A stretch of 64,000 nucleotides of DNA from Bog-756 sp963734395 (GCA_963734395.1 CAVTGY010000007.1:558001-622000); one strand, 5' to 3'. Counted from the stretch's first letter, positions 9,268 through 17,974 are shown. Notes: a model not told the origin generated them from the letters alone. Made by a program: numbers and translations.

Positions 9268-10734
9268 ATGGATGTCCGCATGCTGAGCCGGATCCGAGCT
9301 CAGGGCCAGGCCCGGTTGGCCGAGATCCGACGCCTCGCCAGGCGGGGAAGGACCTCGCTGGTATGGGCGGCTGTCTGGGCGTCCACCGTGATGGTGGCGG
9401 CAGTGGTCGGTGCTGCTTCTGTCGGGCACCGCAAGATCAGTTTGGCGCTGGGCGTAGCGGTGCTGACCCTCGGAATATTTGCCGCCGACCCCCTCTTGCT
9501 GGTGGTGCTGGCGCTTCCTGGTTCCATGCTCATCCAGCGGATCGGCGGCAGCACCAACTTCAGCGCTGCTGATCTCCTGGCTTTCGTCGGGGGGGTGGTG
9601 TGCCTGTTCCATGTCCGATGGAGCCAGGCTCGCTACCTGCGGCAATTCCTCAGCGGTGTGATCTGGTACCAGGCAATCCTCATTCTGGTGGTGATCGCGC
9701 ATCCCAACCGCTACAACATCGTCGAATGGTTCCACCGTTTCTCCTATCTGGGGGCCACCGTGCTCTGCGGGTGGGTGATCGCCACCTACGGGCGCACCCG
9801 CCAGGCCTTCCGCCTGTTCCTCGGCGGAGCATCGCTGCTGGCACTGCTGGCCATCGAGCACTCGATCACCTCCCACTTCCAACCCGCACAGTGGTCGGGA
9901 TACCAGAAGAACACCGTCGGAGCGATCATGTGGGTGGCCATCGTGGTCGCCCAGGTCAACCCACCGTGGTCGGGGGTGAGCCGATTCCAGGCCAGGATCA
10001 CCAAGTACCTGTGCCTGTTCGGCCTGTTGGCTTCCCAATCGCGGCAAGCCGCCATTTTGATGGTCCTCGCCCTCGGTGTGGCATTCCTCCTCAATCCAGA
10101 GCTCCGGAGGCGGGCGAAACTCATCGCGCTCGGATCGGTGCCCGTCATCCTCCTCGTCTATTACAGCTTTTCCAACGCGGCACGAAACAACCCGAGGTTC
10201 AATTCGGTTTCCATTCGGGAGGGCCAATACAGTCTGGCCATCCACGTCTGGCATCTGAGTCCGATCTTCGGTGAGGGGATGCGCTTCTACGATCTGCCCC
10301 AGTGGTTGTATGTGACCGCACCGCCCAATGTGGTCATCGACAACCTGGCCTCCACCGGCATCGTCGGGTCGGTGGCGTTCGTCTTTTTGGTCTGGGTGAC
10401 GGTACGCACGATGATCAGACTTCCGTACGCCCTGGGCACGCTCGGACTGTGCGTTCTCATCGGGCACTACGTCGACGGGCTGTTCGACATCTTCTGGCTC
10501 GGCGGTCCGAGCGGTGCCCCCTACATCATCTGCGGTATCTCCTTGGGTATGGCCGATCTGGATCTCGTCCGGAGAAAGAAAGCCGATCTTGCCTCCGCCG
10601 CCAATGGAGAAACGGTTGCCGGCAGGGTCCGCGGGTCCGCCGGCGTGGGTTTGCGGAGGACCGTGAGCCACTCCATTCGGGACGGCCTGTCCCGCGCCAC
10701 CGGTGCGATGGCCCGAACCCTTCCCGCCGGCTGA
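9268..10734 (+). CDS. O-antigen polymerase/ligase-like membrane protein (Wzy/WaaL type)
   Basis: A polytopic membrane protein of about 488 residues with roughly ten hydrophobic segments and a longer periplasmic loop (about NNPRFNSVSIREGQYSLA... to WLYVTAPPNVVID) in the second half. This layout fits O-antigen polymerase/ligase proteins, which join undecaprenyl-linked repeat units outside the membrane. The phrase HPNRYNIVEWFHRFSYLGA and the loop HVWHLSPIFGEGMRFYDLP resemble the family's conserved Arg/His region. ATG 9268 (or ATG 9280) is preferred over the upstream open frame because it precedes the first helix, with a weak GAGG upstream. It is divergent from the Wzc-like kinase, a common arrangement in exopolysaccharide loci. 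Confidence 0.8.
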   Translation: MDVRMLSRIRAQGQARLAEIRRLARRGRTSLVWAAVWASTVMVAAVVGAASVGHRKISLALGVAVLTLGIFAADPLLLVVLALPGSMLIQRIGGSTNFSAADLLAFVGGVVCLFHVRWSQARYLRQFLSGVIWYQAILILVVIAHPNRYNIVEWFHRFSYLGATVLCGWVIATYGRTRQAFRLFLGGASLLALLAIEHSITSHFQPAQWSGYQKNTVGAIMWVAIVVAQVNPPWSGVSRFQARITKYLCLFGLLASQSRQAAILMVLALGVAFLLNPELRRRAKLIALGSVPVILLVYYSFSNAARNNPRFNSVSIREGQYSLAIHVWHLSPIFGEGMRFYDLPQWLYVTAPPNVVIDNLASTGIVGSVAFVFLVWVTVRTMIRLPYALGTLGLCVLIGHYVDGLFDIFWLGGPSGAPYIICGISLGMADLDLVRRKKADLASAANGETVAGRVRGSAGVGLRRTVSHSIRDGLSRATGAMARTLPAG

Positions 10735-10842
10735 TTTCCGCTGTTGGGACGGTCTCGGCTGCCGGCAGGAGCGGTCCCCCGTTGACCCGGGATCGGGATT
10801 CGGGCCGTTCCCGCGTCGCTCCTACCCGATCGGCCGTTTCAG

Positions 10843-11586
10843 ATGTGCCGTCGGCGTGCCGATGAACCTCGAGTGTCCAGGCAGTCGCATGGGGTAGCTG
10901 GCCCGGCCGAAGCGCGGTCGGGTCGGGCGGGGTCCTCGTGCTCGGTAGTGGTTCGCGACGAGCAGGTGCGCGGGGCCGGGCAGCGGATCGAGGTGCCATC
11001 CGAGCTGCTGGAGGATCTCTACGACCCCGGTTTGATCATCACCCGTGGCTATGTGGGCCCCGACCGACGGCAACAGCGGAGAACCCCGAGCTCGTCCCGG
11101 TCGACGACCACCGCTCACCGGTCCGGGCAGCTCGCATGGGGGACAGTTCTGGGCATGTTGATAACCGTGTCCTGTGTGGCGCTCGCCGTGGCGGTATTCC
11201 ATCCCGCGGCGCTGGCCTCGTCAGCCGCGTCGGCCTCGACCGGGCAGGCGGAACCGGCGAGATCACCCGGCCCGGCGAGTCGTTCCGCCCGTGTCCCACG
11301 GGCTCCGCGTGTCCCACGGGCTCCGCGTGTCCCACGGGCTCCGCGTGTCCCACGGATCCGCCCGACTCGGGCGGCGACCGCGCCTGCGAATGCAGCCACA
11401 CCCGCCGCACAATGTGGGGCCAATTCGGCCATGGCCCCGGCGCCGCGCTGCTGGCGACACCAAGAAGCGATCGTTCGGCGTTCGCAGCGGGCCGCCCAGC
11501 GCGCGGACCGGGTGCTGGTTCGCGCACAACGCAGGATCTCGAAGTACGCCCCGAGCACCGCCAGCGCCCTGACGCCGAAGACCTGA
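10843..11586 (+). CDS. Hypothetical single-pass membrane protein with YVGPDRR motif
   Basis: I do not recognise the family. A cytoplasmic N-terminal region contains LLEDLYDPGLIITRGYVGPDRR (about residues 54-75), followed by a basic spacer, one membrane helix (LAWGTVLGMLITVSCVALAVAVF, about 97-119) and an Ala/Pro/Arg-rich exterior tail. The tail has an in-frame run of VPRAPR units encoded by an 18-bp tandem repeat, then a Cys-containing segment and an Arg-rich C terminus. The next gene shares the motif and the helix arrangement, so the two are probably diverged paralogues. The start is uncertain: ATG 10843 or one of several GTG codons near 10948. Confidence 0.55.
   Translation: MCRRRADEPRVSRQSHGVAGPAEARSGRAGSSCSVVVRDEQVRGAGQRIEVPSELLEDLYDPGLIITRGYVGPDRRQQRRTPSSSRSTTTAHRSGQLAWGTVLGMLITVSCVALAVAVFHPAALASSAASASTGQAEPARSPGPASRSARVPRAPRVPRAPRVPRAPRVPRIRPTRAATAPANAATPAAQCGANSAMAPAPRCWRHQEAIVRRSQRAAQRADRVLVRAQRRISKYAPSTASALTPKT
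11290..11354 (+). repeat. 18-bp tandem repeat, about 3.6 copies, in coding sequence
   Basis: The unit cgtgtcccacgggctccg is repeated exactly at 11290, 11308 and 11326, with a partial fourth copy from 11344. It encodes RVPRAP. Exact identity suggests recent slippage expansion. Confidence 0.9.
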
Positions 11587-11661
11587 GCACCGCCACCCCA
11601 CCCATCTACGGATCGGCATCTGGCTGCTTCAGCTGTGCCGGGAACATGCCGATCTACCGTC

Positions 11662-12720
11662 ATGGATTCACTGCTGTCGGAGGATGCGACCGCCTCCGCC
11701 CACGAGGCGCCCCCGGCGCCGTCCTGGGACCAGCTCTACCAGGGAGAAGTCGGCACCGGCCCCGGCGAGGAAGAGCTCCACGCCGCCTTCCGGGATGAGC
11801 TCGATCGCCCCGGGCTGGTTCTCTCCCCTGACTACATCGGACCCGACCGCCGGGCTCCGGGCTTGCGGGCGCGGCTGGCTCGAGCCACCTTCCGACAGCG
11901 ACGCTCGGTGTTCAGCCTGGAATTCGCCGTGCTCGGGATCGCGGTCGTGGCGGTTTTGGCCTCGCTCTTGCTGGTCGACCCAGGCGCCGGTCGGTCGGGA
12001 ACGGCGTCGGCGTCGGCGGCCCGGTCCGATGCCCGGGTAGCCACCACCCCACGGGCGGCGACCACTGCACCGGCGCCCACCACCACCGCTCCGGCACCGA
12101 CCACCACCGCACCCCCGCCGACCACCACCGCGCCGGCACCCACCACCACCGCACCCACGGCGGCGGCGGCTCCATCGGCACCGGCGGCCGCAGTGACCCC
12201 GGCCGCGGTTCCGGTCACCCCGGCACCCGCCCCGGCCGCACTCACCCCCTCCCAACTCGGTTCTCAGGCGTTGGCCCTGGTCCGCTATCCGTGGCAGAGC
12301 ATCCCCGGCTACAGCATTCAGTTCCTACCCATCTCCGACGCACCGTCGGCAGGCTTCTACGGCAACACCACCTTCACCTGGGGCCAACCGGGCGGTACCT
12401 CGATCCTCTACGTCTATCCGGGAGAGACCGTGGAGCGCTTGGCGGGTATCACTGCCTTCGAGATCGCGCATGAAGTCGACGCCGCGGCGGTGGAACCCCA
12501 GGGCGGTGAAGCCCAGATCGAGAACATCCTGAACATCCACCCGGCGAGTTGGGCCCCCGATTGCGACTGCGCGGAGCAAGGGTTCCTCTCGGGGTGGTAT
12601 GCCGCAGCCTTCTCCAATTACTGGTCCCCGGGGGTTGGTGACTGGAGCACGATCGCACCGCAGCCAACCGGCGCTGTTCTGGCCGCCGTCGAACCGTGGC
12701 TGAATCCATCCATCTCCTAA
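11662..12720 (+). CDS. Membrane-anchored protein with YIGPDRR motif and degenerate metalloprotease-like C-terminal domain
   Basis: About 352 residues, family not recognised. The cytoplasmic N terminus has FRDELDRPGLVLSPDYIGPDRR, matching the motif in the preceding gene. One membrane helix follows (EFAVLGIAVVAVLASLLLV), then a low-complexity exterior linker of APTTTAP repeats and Ala/Pro stretches (about residues 130-205), and a globular C-terminal domain. That domain has ITAFEIAHEVDAAAV, which looks like a metalloprotease helix in which HExxH is not preserved (AHEVD), and two Cys residues in WAPDCDCAEQGF. ATG 11662 is the natural start; an upstream ATG at 11635 adds nine residues. The layout suggests an envelope-tethered enzyme or binding domain. 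Confidence 0.7.
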   Translation: MDSLLSEDATASAHEAPPAPSWDQLYQGEVGTGPGEEELHAAFRDELDRPGLVLSPDYIGPDRRAPGLRARLARATFRQRRSVFSLEFAVLGIAVVAVLASLLLVDPGAGRSGTASASAARSDARVATTPRAATTAPAPTTTAPAPTTTAPPPTTTAPAPTTTAPTAAAAPSAPAAAVTPAAVPVTPAPAPAALTPSQLGSQALALVRYPWQSIPGYSIQFLPISDAPSAGFYGNTTFTWGQPGGTSILYVYPGETVERLAGITAFEIAHEVDAAAVEPQGGEAQIENILNIHPASWAPDCDCAEQGFLSGWYAAAFSNYWSPGVGDWSTIAPQPTGAVLAAVEPWLNPSIS

Positions 12721-12823
12721 AAGAGTGAACCGTGCGCATCCTGCTGCTTTCCATGCTGTTACCGTCCGTTGTATCGGCAGCAATGTCCGATGATCGTGGG
12801 TCCAGTGTCGATCGAAGACCATC

Positions 12824-14059
12824 ATGCGAATAGCCCTCATTCCCAGTTCGTACCCTCCCGCACTCGGCGGTGTGGAGGAACTGACGCGGTACCTGGCGCT
12901 CGCCCTCTGCGACGCCGGCGACCAAGTCGAGGTATGGACCCTTCTGGGTGATGACTCGTCGCCCGAATCGGTGGAGATCCGGGATGGCCTCGTCGTCCGC
13001 AGGTTGCCCATGCCGTTGCCCGCCACCAACTGGCCGGCGATCCGCCGCACCGCGGTCACCGGTCCACGCACGCTGCGGTCGTTGCGGAGCGCAGTGGCTG
13101 CTTTTCGCCCCGACCTCCTCCATGTCCAGTGCTTCGGTCCCAACGGTGCCTACGCCACCGCGCTGGCTCGGCTCACCGGACTGCCCCTGGTGGTCACGCT
13201 CCAGGGCGAGACGGTGATGGACGACACCGACATCTTTGACAGTTCCCGCTCACTGCGCGCATCCCTGCGTGCGGGTCTTCGCAGGGCTGCCGCGGTCACC
13301 GGCTGCTCGGCGTTCACACTCGCCGATGCCGAGGAGCGGTTCGGTTTGAGACCCGGACGGGGCCAGGTCATCTTCAACGGGGTCGCCCTCGATGGTGGCG
13401 ATGGTGCCGACCCAGTCTCGACCCGATCGATCCGGGTGTCCCATGACCTCAACCGCCCCTATATCTTCGCGCTGGGCCGGGTCGTGGAGAAGAAGGGATT
13501 CGACCTGCTGATCGCCGCCTACGCGGCCATGGATGAACGATTCCGGACGGCCGATCTGGTCATTGCCGGCGACGGTCCCGACCTCGACGGGCTCCGGCAG
13601 CGGGCCACCGGACTCGGTGTCGATGGATCGGTTCACTTCGTGGGCAGGTTGGACCGCCATGCGGTTGCCGACGCCATGTCCGGTGCGGCGATGTTTGTGA
13701 TGCCCAGTCGGCTGGAGCCCTTCGGGATCGTGGTGCTCGAGGCTTGGCGTGCCGGTATCCCGGTGGTAGCCACCAATCACGGTGGCCCCCCAGAGTTCGT
13801 GCGTGACGGGCAGGACGGCGTGTTGGTAGACCCGTTCGACGCCGGTGAGTTCAGCCGGACCCTCGAGCATCTGATGGCCGATCCCCAATTGCGGCACGCG
13901 ATCGCCGCAGCCGGACGCGCCCGTGTCGGTCAGTTCGGTTGGTCGAGGATCGCCGATGAGTACCGGAACGTGTACTCGTCGATCAGCGCGCCGAGGGTAG
14001 GCGACCCTCTCCCTCGGAGCGCGACCGCCCGTTCATCGCAAGAGGAATGGGTCCGATGA
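12824..14059 (+). CDS. Glycosyltransferase family 4
   Basis: A 411-residue GT-B enzyme. The N-terminal half begins MRIALIPSSYPPALGGVEE, with the glycine-rich GGVEE acceptor loop. The C-terminal half has FALGRVVEKKGFDLLI, VIAGDGPDLDGL and the EX7E motif EPFGIVVLEAWRAGIPVVAT followed by NHGGPPEF. It probably extends a lipid-linked polysaccharide unit. Its stop overlaps the next start as ATGA at 14056-14059, so it is translationally coupled to the phosphopantetheinyl transferase gene, an unusual partnership that hints at an acylated product. Confidence 0.9.
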   Translation: MRIALIPSSYPPALGGVEELTRYLALALCDAGDQVEVWTLLGDDSSPESVEIRDGLVVRRLPMPLPATNWPAIRRTAVTGPRTLRSLRSAVAAFRPDLLHVQCFGPNGAYATALARLTGLPLVVTLQGETVMDDTDIFDSSRSLRASLRAGLRRAAAVTGCSAFTLADAEERFGLRPGRGQVIFNGVALDGGDGADPVSTRSIRVSHDLNRPYIFALGRVVEKKGFDLLIAAYAAMDERFRTADLVIAGDGPDLDGLRQRATGLGVDGSVHFVGRLDRHAVADAMSGAAMFVMPSRLEPFGIVVLEAWRAGIPVVATNHGGPPEFVRDGQDGVLVDPFDAGEFSRTLEHLMADPQLRHAIAAAGRARVGQFGWSRIADEYRNVYSSISAPRVGDPLPRSATARSSQEEWVR

Positions 14060-14667
14060 GCACCGTCCCGCCGATCCTCTTGTCGGACGTCGACGCCTGG
14101 ATCTCCGATGCGTTCCCGTATCTTGCAACGGAGACTGACGGAAGGGACGGGGCATCGTTGCTCCGGGTGGGCGTCGACCTGGTGTCGGTCTCCGACGTGA
14201 TCGAGTCTGTTGAACGCTTCGGCGATCGCTATACGAATCGGATGTTCACCCCCCACGAAATCGGCTGCTGCCAGTCGAGCAACAATCGTGAGCTGTCTAT
14301 CCCCGAGTACTCATTCGAATCCCTGGCCGCTCGCTTTGCGGCCAAGGAGGCGACGCTGAAGGTGCTGCGTCCGGTGGGACCCCGGCCGGCGTGGTGCGAC
14401 ATCGAAGTGTACCGGGCCGACAGTGGCTGGTGCGATATCCGGCTCACTGGTCGGGCTGCCGCCATGGCCGCTGATGCCGGCATCGAGGAGTGGGCAGTCA
14501 GTCTCACCCACCATGCGTCAATGGCCGCTGCAGTAGTGATAGGGATATGCCGTCCGGCAGTGCCGCTCCGCTCTGAGAGCGTGCATTGGGGACAGCAAGG
14601 AATCCGGCACGACGGCGAGCGGGAGGGAGTTGACGATGGACGAGACTATTCGATCAGTTCTGGCTGA
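14056..14667 (+). CDS. AcpS-type 4'-phosphopantetheinyl transferase
   Basis: A protein of about 203 residues that probably transfers 4'-phosphopantetheine from CoA to a carrier protein. It has the AcpS signatures VGVDLVSVSDVIESVERFG (magnesium-binding Asp) and FESLAARFAAKEATLKVL (the FAAKEA helix). It is longer than a classic AcpS (about 120-130 residues) because of an N-terminal extension and insertions. ATG 14056 overlaps the preceding stop; ATG 14047 is also in frame. The 3' end overlaps the start of the acyl carrier protein gene, so that small protein is the obvious substrate. This pair appears dedicated to the polysaccharide locus rather than to central fatty-acid synthesis. Confidence 0.85.
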   Translation: MSTVPPILLSDVDAWISDAFPYLATETDGRDGASLLRVGVDLVSVSDVIESVERFGDRYTNRMFTPHEIGCCQSSNNRELSIPEYSFESLAARFAAKEATLKVLRPVGPRPAWCDIEVYRADSGWCDIRLTGRAAAMAADAGIEEWAVSLTHHASMAAAVVIGICRPAVPLRSESVHWGQQGIRHDGEREGVDDGRDYSISSG

Positions 14668-14875
14668 ACATGGCCGGCTGGCCGTGGATGCCAACTCCAT
14701 CGATGAGACCACCGACCTGTTCGATGTGGGGATGACGTCGCACGCCAGCGTCAACGTGATGCTGGCGTTGGAGGATGCCTTTGACATCGAGTTTCCCGAG
14801 AGCATGTTGAAGAAGTCCACCTTCGAGTCGATCGCCGCCATTCGGGCAGGTCTGCTCCAGGTCACCGCGGAGTAG
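14636..14875 (+). CDS. Acyl carrier protein
   Basis: A 79-residue carrier protein. Helix II begins DLFDVGMTSHASVNVMLALE, where the usual DSL is replaced by TSH; the Ser of TSH is the expected phosphopantetheine site. The acidic helix III region (EDAFDIEFPESML) is typical. ATG 14636 has GGGAGGGAG a few bases upstream; a TTG at 14630 is the alternative. It overlaps the phosphopantetheinyl transferase gene. Carrier proteins with this TS-type motif form a subgroup outside the housekeeping AcpP, consistent with a special acyl-transfer job, perhaps acylation of a sugar or lipid. Confidence 0.88.
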   Translation: MDETIRSVLAEHGRLAVDANSIDETTDLFDVGMTSHASVNVMLALEDAFDIEFPESMLKKSTFESIAAIRAGLLQVTAE

Positions 14876-14991
14876 TCGCGATGACCCTGGCTCCCGCCCC
14901 GATGACCCTTCGGGACCCGATTCCGTGCCCGTGGGGAGGGTCCGGGGCTCTTCCGGTGGCGTCTGGGCGGTGCCGAAGCGGAAATTCACGG

Positions 14992-15021
14992 TTGTGTAGG
15001 GCATTGTGCTGCGTTTAACAT
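14992..15021 (+). promoter_or_regulatory. Candidate promoter for the glycosylphosphotransferase gene
   Basis: TTGTGT (14992-14997) and TAACAT (15016-15021) are separated by 18 bases, a reasonable sigma-70-type pair. A hairpin at 15059-15074 lies between it and the start codon. Not otherwise supported. Confidence 0.35.
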
Positions 15022-15058
15022 GGGACCGCTTTGGCGGAATTGATTGTGGTGGCTGATC

Positions 15059-15074
15059 TTCCGAGGTTTCGGAA
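15059..15074 (+). promoter_or_regulatory. Small hairpin next to the ribosome binding site
   Basis: TTCCGA (15059-15064) and TCGGAA (15069-15074) form a perfect 6-bp stem with loop GGTT. The right arm overlaps the start of the purine-rich ribosome binding site (GGAAGGGGG) of the gene starting at 15087, so folding could mask initiation. Confidence 0.35.
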
Positions 15075-15086
15075 GGGGGTCAGCGG

Positions 15087-16682
15087 ATGACCGGTGCAGG
15101 AAAGGGCAGGCCGGCTGGGATGGCGATACTTGATACCGAAGCGGACGAGATGCCCCTGGTTGTCGAGGAGCCGTCGCCATCCAGTGTGGGGCCGCGGGCC
15201 GAACCGGTTGCACTCGATGAGAAAATTGCCCTAGCCGGGGAATTCGACCTTGATCAGGAAATTGCCGGCGGCGACCCCGCCATCACCCGTGTCCGCCGCC
15301 ACGCCCTCCGGCGTCTGCTGATTGCGGACACGTTCGGACTGGCCTTTGCCGCGCTCCTCGGCCCATTGCTGGTGTCGGCGATCTCCAGCAACCCGGACAG
15401 TGCGGCCAGTCGCGGGGCGGTCATCGACCTGGTCGACCTGGCCGTCATCCCGATGTTCATCGCTGTCTTCGCGCTCTACGGGTTGTACCGGGGAGTGACC
15501 CGGCGGCTGACCAACAGCGTGTTCTCCGACTTGCGGAACATCGCCCATGCGCTGATCATCGGAGGGTTCCTCTACGCCATCGTTGCCTACGCACTGAGAA
15601 AGATCTCTGGTCTCGAATCGCTGACCGTGGGCAAGGTGGTCGCCATGTGTGTGGTGGCGGTGATCGCCGTTCCGTTGGCCCGGGTCGTTGCCTTCGGGAT
15701 ACTCGGTCGCAGCGCCGTCGGCTCGGTTCCGGTCATCGTGGTTGGCACCGGCAAGCTGGCCCAGACGGTCGCCAGCCATCTGCGTGCCCACTCCAGCGTC
15801 AGCTTCGTTGGATTCGTCGACGACAGTCCTCTGGGCAGGGGTGACGTTCTCGGCGAGCTCGAGGACCTCCCCGCGTTGTGCCGGCAGTACGGCGTCGCAC
15901 GGGTGGTGGTCTGTTTCTCGCGCACCCATCCCGAGCGCACCACCGAGATGCTCAAAGGTTTGGCCGGCCAGGTGAGCGTGTCCATCGTGCCCAGGTATTA
16001 CGAGTTGATCACCAGTCGATCACACGTGGAGGATCTGTCCGGGCTGCCCATGTTGGACATCGCACCGGCGTCACTCTCGCTGGGCTCGCGATTCCTGAAG
16101 CGTTCCTTCGACATCGTGGCGTCTTCGCTGATCCTGTTGGTCGCCTCCCCCTTCTTCGTCGTGGTCGCCGTGATCATCAAGGCGACCAGCGCCGGACCGG
16201 TCTTCTTCCGCCAGGTACGAACCGGGCGCAACGAGGTGCCGTTCTCGATGATGAAGTTCCGCACCATGTACCGCGACGCGGAGGAACGCCGTGGCGAGCT
16301 CGAACACCTCAACGAAGTCGATGGGCCCTTGTTCAAGGTGCAGAACGATCCCCGGGTCACCCGGGTGGGTCGCTTTCTGCGACGGACCAGTCTTGACGAG
16401 TTCCCCCAGCTCATCAACGTATGGAACGGCACCATGTCGCTGGTGGGTCCCCGGCCGTTCGTGGTTCACGAGGCCATGAGGATCGAAGGATGGGCCCGCA
16501 AACGATTCGAGGCCCGTCCCGGCATGACCGGCCTGTGGCAGGTGTCGGGACGGAACGAGCTCTCTCATCTCGAGCTGTGTCGCCTCGACTATCTCTACGT
16601 GGCGTCCTGGTCGTTCTGGTGGGACATGAAGATTCTGTGGGAGACGCCGGTAACCATGTTCCGGGGCCGCGGCGCCTCCTGA
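15087..16682 (+). CDS. Polyprenyl glycosylphosphotransferase (initiating sugar-phosphate transferase)
   Basis: A 531-residue membrane enzyme that starts surface polysaccharide synthesis by moving a sugar-1-phosphate onto undecaprenyl phosphate. The N-terminal half has several membrane helices and a CoA-binding-like domain (VPVIVVGTGKLAQTVASHL). The C-terminal PF02397-type catalytic domain starts KRSFDIVASSLILLVASPFF and has FFRQVRTGRNEVPFSMMKFR, RRTSLDEFPQLINVWNG, SLVGPRP and RPGMTGLWQVSGRN. ATG 15087 is preceded by GGAAGGGGG. The N-terminal 60 residues are acidic and extra relative to many homologues. It anchors the interpretation of this whole region as an exopolysaccharide locus. Confidence 0.93.
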   Translation: MTGAGKGRPAGMAILDTEADEMPLVVEEPSPSSVGPRAEPVALDEKIALAGEFDLDQEIAGGDPAITRVRRHALRRLLIADTFGLAFAALLGPLLVSAISSNPDSAASRGAVIDLVDLAVIPMFIAVFALYGLYRGVTRRLTNSVFSDLRNIAHALIIGGFLYAIVAYALRKISGLESLTVGKVVAMCVVAVIAVPLARVVAFGILGRSAVGSVPVIVVGTGKLAQTVASHLRAHSSVSFVGFVDDSPLGRGDVLGELEDLPALCRQYGVARVVVCFSRTHPERTTEMLKGLAGQVSVSIVPRYYELITSRSHVEDLSGLPMLDIAPASLSLGSRFLKRSFDIVASSLILLVASPFFVVVAVIIKATSAGPVFFRQVRTGRNEVPFSMMKFRTMYRDAEERRGELEHLNEVDGPLFKVQNDPRVTRVGRFLRRTSLDEFPQLINVWNGTMSLVGPRPFVVHEAMRIEGWARKRFEARPGMTGLWQVSGRNELSHLELCRLDYLYVASWSFWWDMKILWETPVTMFRGRGAS

Positions 16683-16696
16683 TCGCGCCGGCAGGG

Positions 16697-17797
16697 TCAG
16701 TACGCGCCGAACTCTTCGGCCACCACCGCCTGCATCCGCTCGACGAACCGCTGGGTGGCGTACTTCTGGGTATTGGCTACCAGCGCCTCCGGGGACCAGG
16801 TGGAAGTGCTCAGCTCGTCCACCGCCGCCGCGATGAGGCGGGGATCGGGTTGGTCGAAGAACACGCCGGTAGTCCCTTCGACGATGGTGTCCAAATAGCC
16901 GCCCCAACGCAGCGCCGCGGTGGGCTTTCCGAATCCGGCCGCTTCAACCGGGGTCAGTCCGAAGTCCTCGTAGGAGGCGGCCACCAGGCCGGTCGATGAC
17001 GCGTAGAGCCAACGGAGCGCTGCGTCGGTGACCCGGCCGAGCACGGTCACGTTTGGTGGTGCGGTGGAGATGATCCGATCAGCCAGTGGCCCGCTTCCCA
17101 CCACCACCAGGCGTTGATCGGGGAGATGCCCGAATGCGGCCGTCACCGCTTCGACATTCTTGTAGGGCAGCAGCCGGGAGACGCACAGCATGAAGTCGGG
17201 CTCGAGTCCGAGGACGGGTTCGCGGGTTCCCAGACGGTCGACCTCCACGGGCGGGGGCACCACCTCGGCTTCGATCCCGTAGAGCTCGGTCACCCGCTGA
17301 CGAACGGCGGTCGAGTTGACCAGATAGCGGTGGGCTGAAGCGGCTGCCCGGTGGTCCCAGCTGCGCAATGCCGGGGCGAGCAGGGACAGCAGGAGGGACG
17401 ACGGCCGATTCCGTCGCTCCAGATAGCGGTCGGATTGGTACAGCCACCGGGCCGGCGTGTGGCAGTAGACGACCTTGTGACCGGTTGTCTGCGCACCGTG
17501 GGCCCAGCCACTCGACGAGCAGACAACCACCGGTGCGTCCAATCGGAGCCGGGAGAACGCCGGAGCGAGAACGGGAAGGGCCAGGCGATGGTGGGTGCGC
17601 AATGCCTTCACCCGATTGACGGGAAGGGGGTGGACGTCGAGGTCTGCAAACTCGGGGAAGGTGGCATCGGGATCATAGAGGGACGTGTGGATGGGTGCCG
17701 CCGGAAATGCGGCAGCCAGCGCGAGAACCACTCGCTCCGCGCCTCCTCGTTGGGTGAGGTAGTCGTGGACTAGGGCCACACGGTCGGGGTCGGTCAC
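16697..17797 (-). CDS. Glycosyltransferase family 4 (mannosyltransferase-like)
   Basis: About 366 residues. The N terminus reads VALVHDYLTQRGGAERVVLAL, typical of the WbaZ/WbdA-like GT4 group, followed by VVYCHTPARWLYQSDRYLE. The donor domain has LCVSRLLPYKNVEAV, VVVGSGPLADRI and a terminal EX7E-like region YEDFGLTPVEAAGFGKPTAA. The frame is open for a further 200 codons upstream, but that part is shadow of the divergent phosphatase gene. GTG 17797 has GAGGAGG just upstream. It is convergent with the glycosylphosphotransferase gene, 14 bp apart. Confidence 0.88.
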   Translation of the reverse strand: MTDPDRVALVHDYLTQRGGAERVVLALAAAFPAAPIHTSLYDPDATFPEFADLDVHPLPVNRVKALRTHHRLALPVLAPAFSRLRLDAPVVVCSSSGWAHGAQTTGHKVVYCHTPARWLYQSDRYLERRNRPSSLLLSLLAPALRSWDHRAAASAHRYLVNSTAVRQRVTELYGIEAEVVPPPVEVDRLGTREPVLGLEPDFMLCVSRLLPYKNVEAVTAAFGHLPDQRLVVVGSGPLADRIISTAPPNVTVLGRVTDAALRWLYASSTGLVAASYEDFGLTPVEAAGFGKPTAALRWGGYLDTIVEGTTGVFFDQPDPRLIAAAVDELSTSTWSPEALVANTQKYATQRFVERMQAVVAEEFGAY

Positions 17798-17974
17798 CAG
17801 CCTCCTCTCGAGGGTCAGGGTGTGACGAGCCCCCGGCCAACGCTCCACGCACTGGGCTCCGAGCGTACGCGCCGGAGCCGACCGGGGTAGCCATGATCGG
17901 CTGGTGACAGTGGCGGAGGGCCGAACCAACGGTGGTGCCGGCAGGGCCGAGGCGGGAGCTCGCCGCCAGACCGG

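Noticed and set aside
11039..11605. Antisense frame with repeated GHAEPV units across the 18-bp repeat
   Set aside because: It is the mirror of the tandem repeat; the plus-strand frame has a membrane helix and a motif shared with the next gene.
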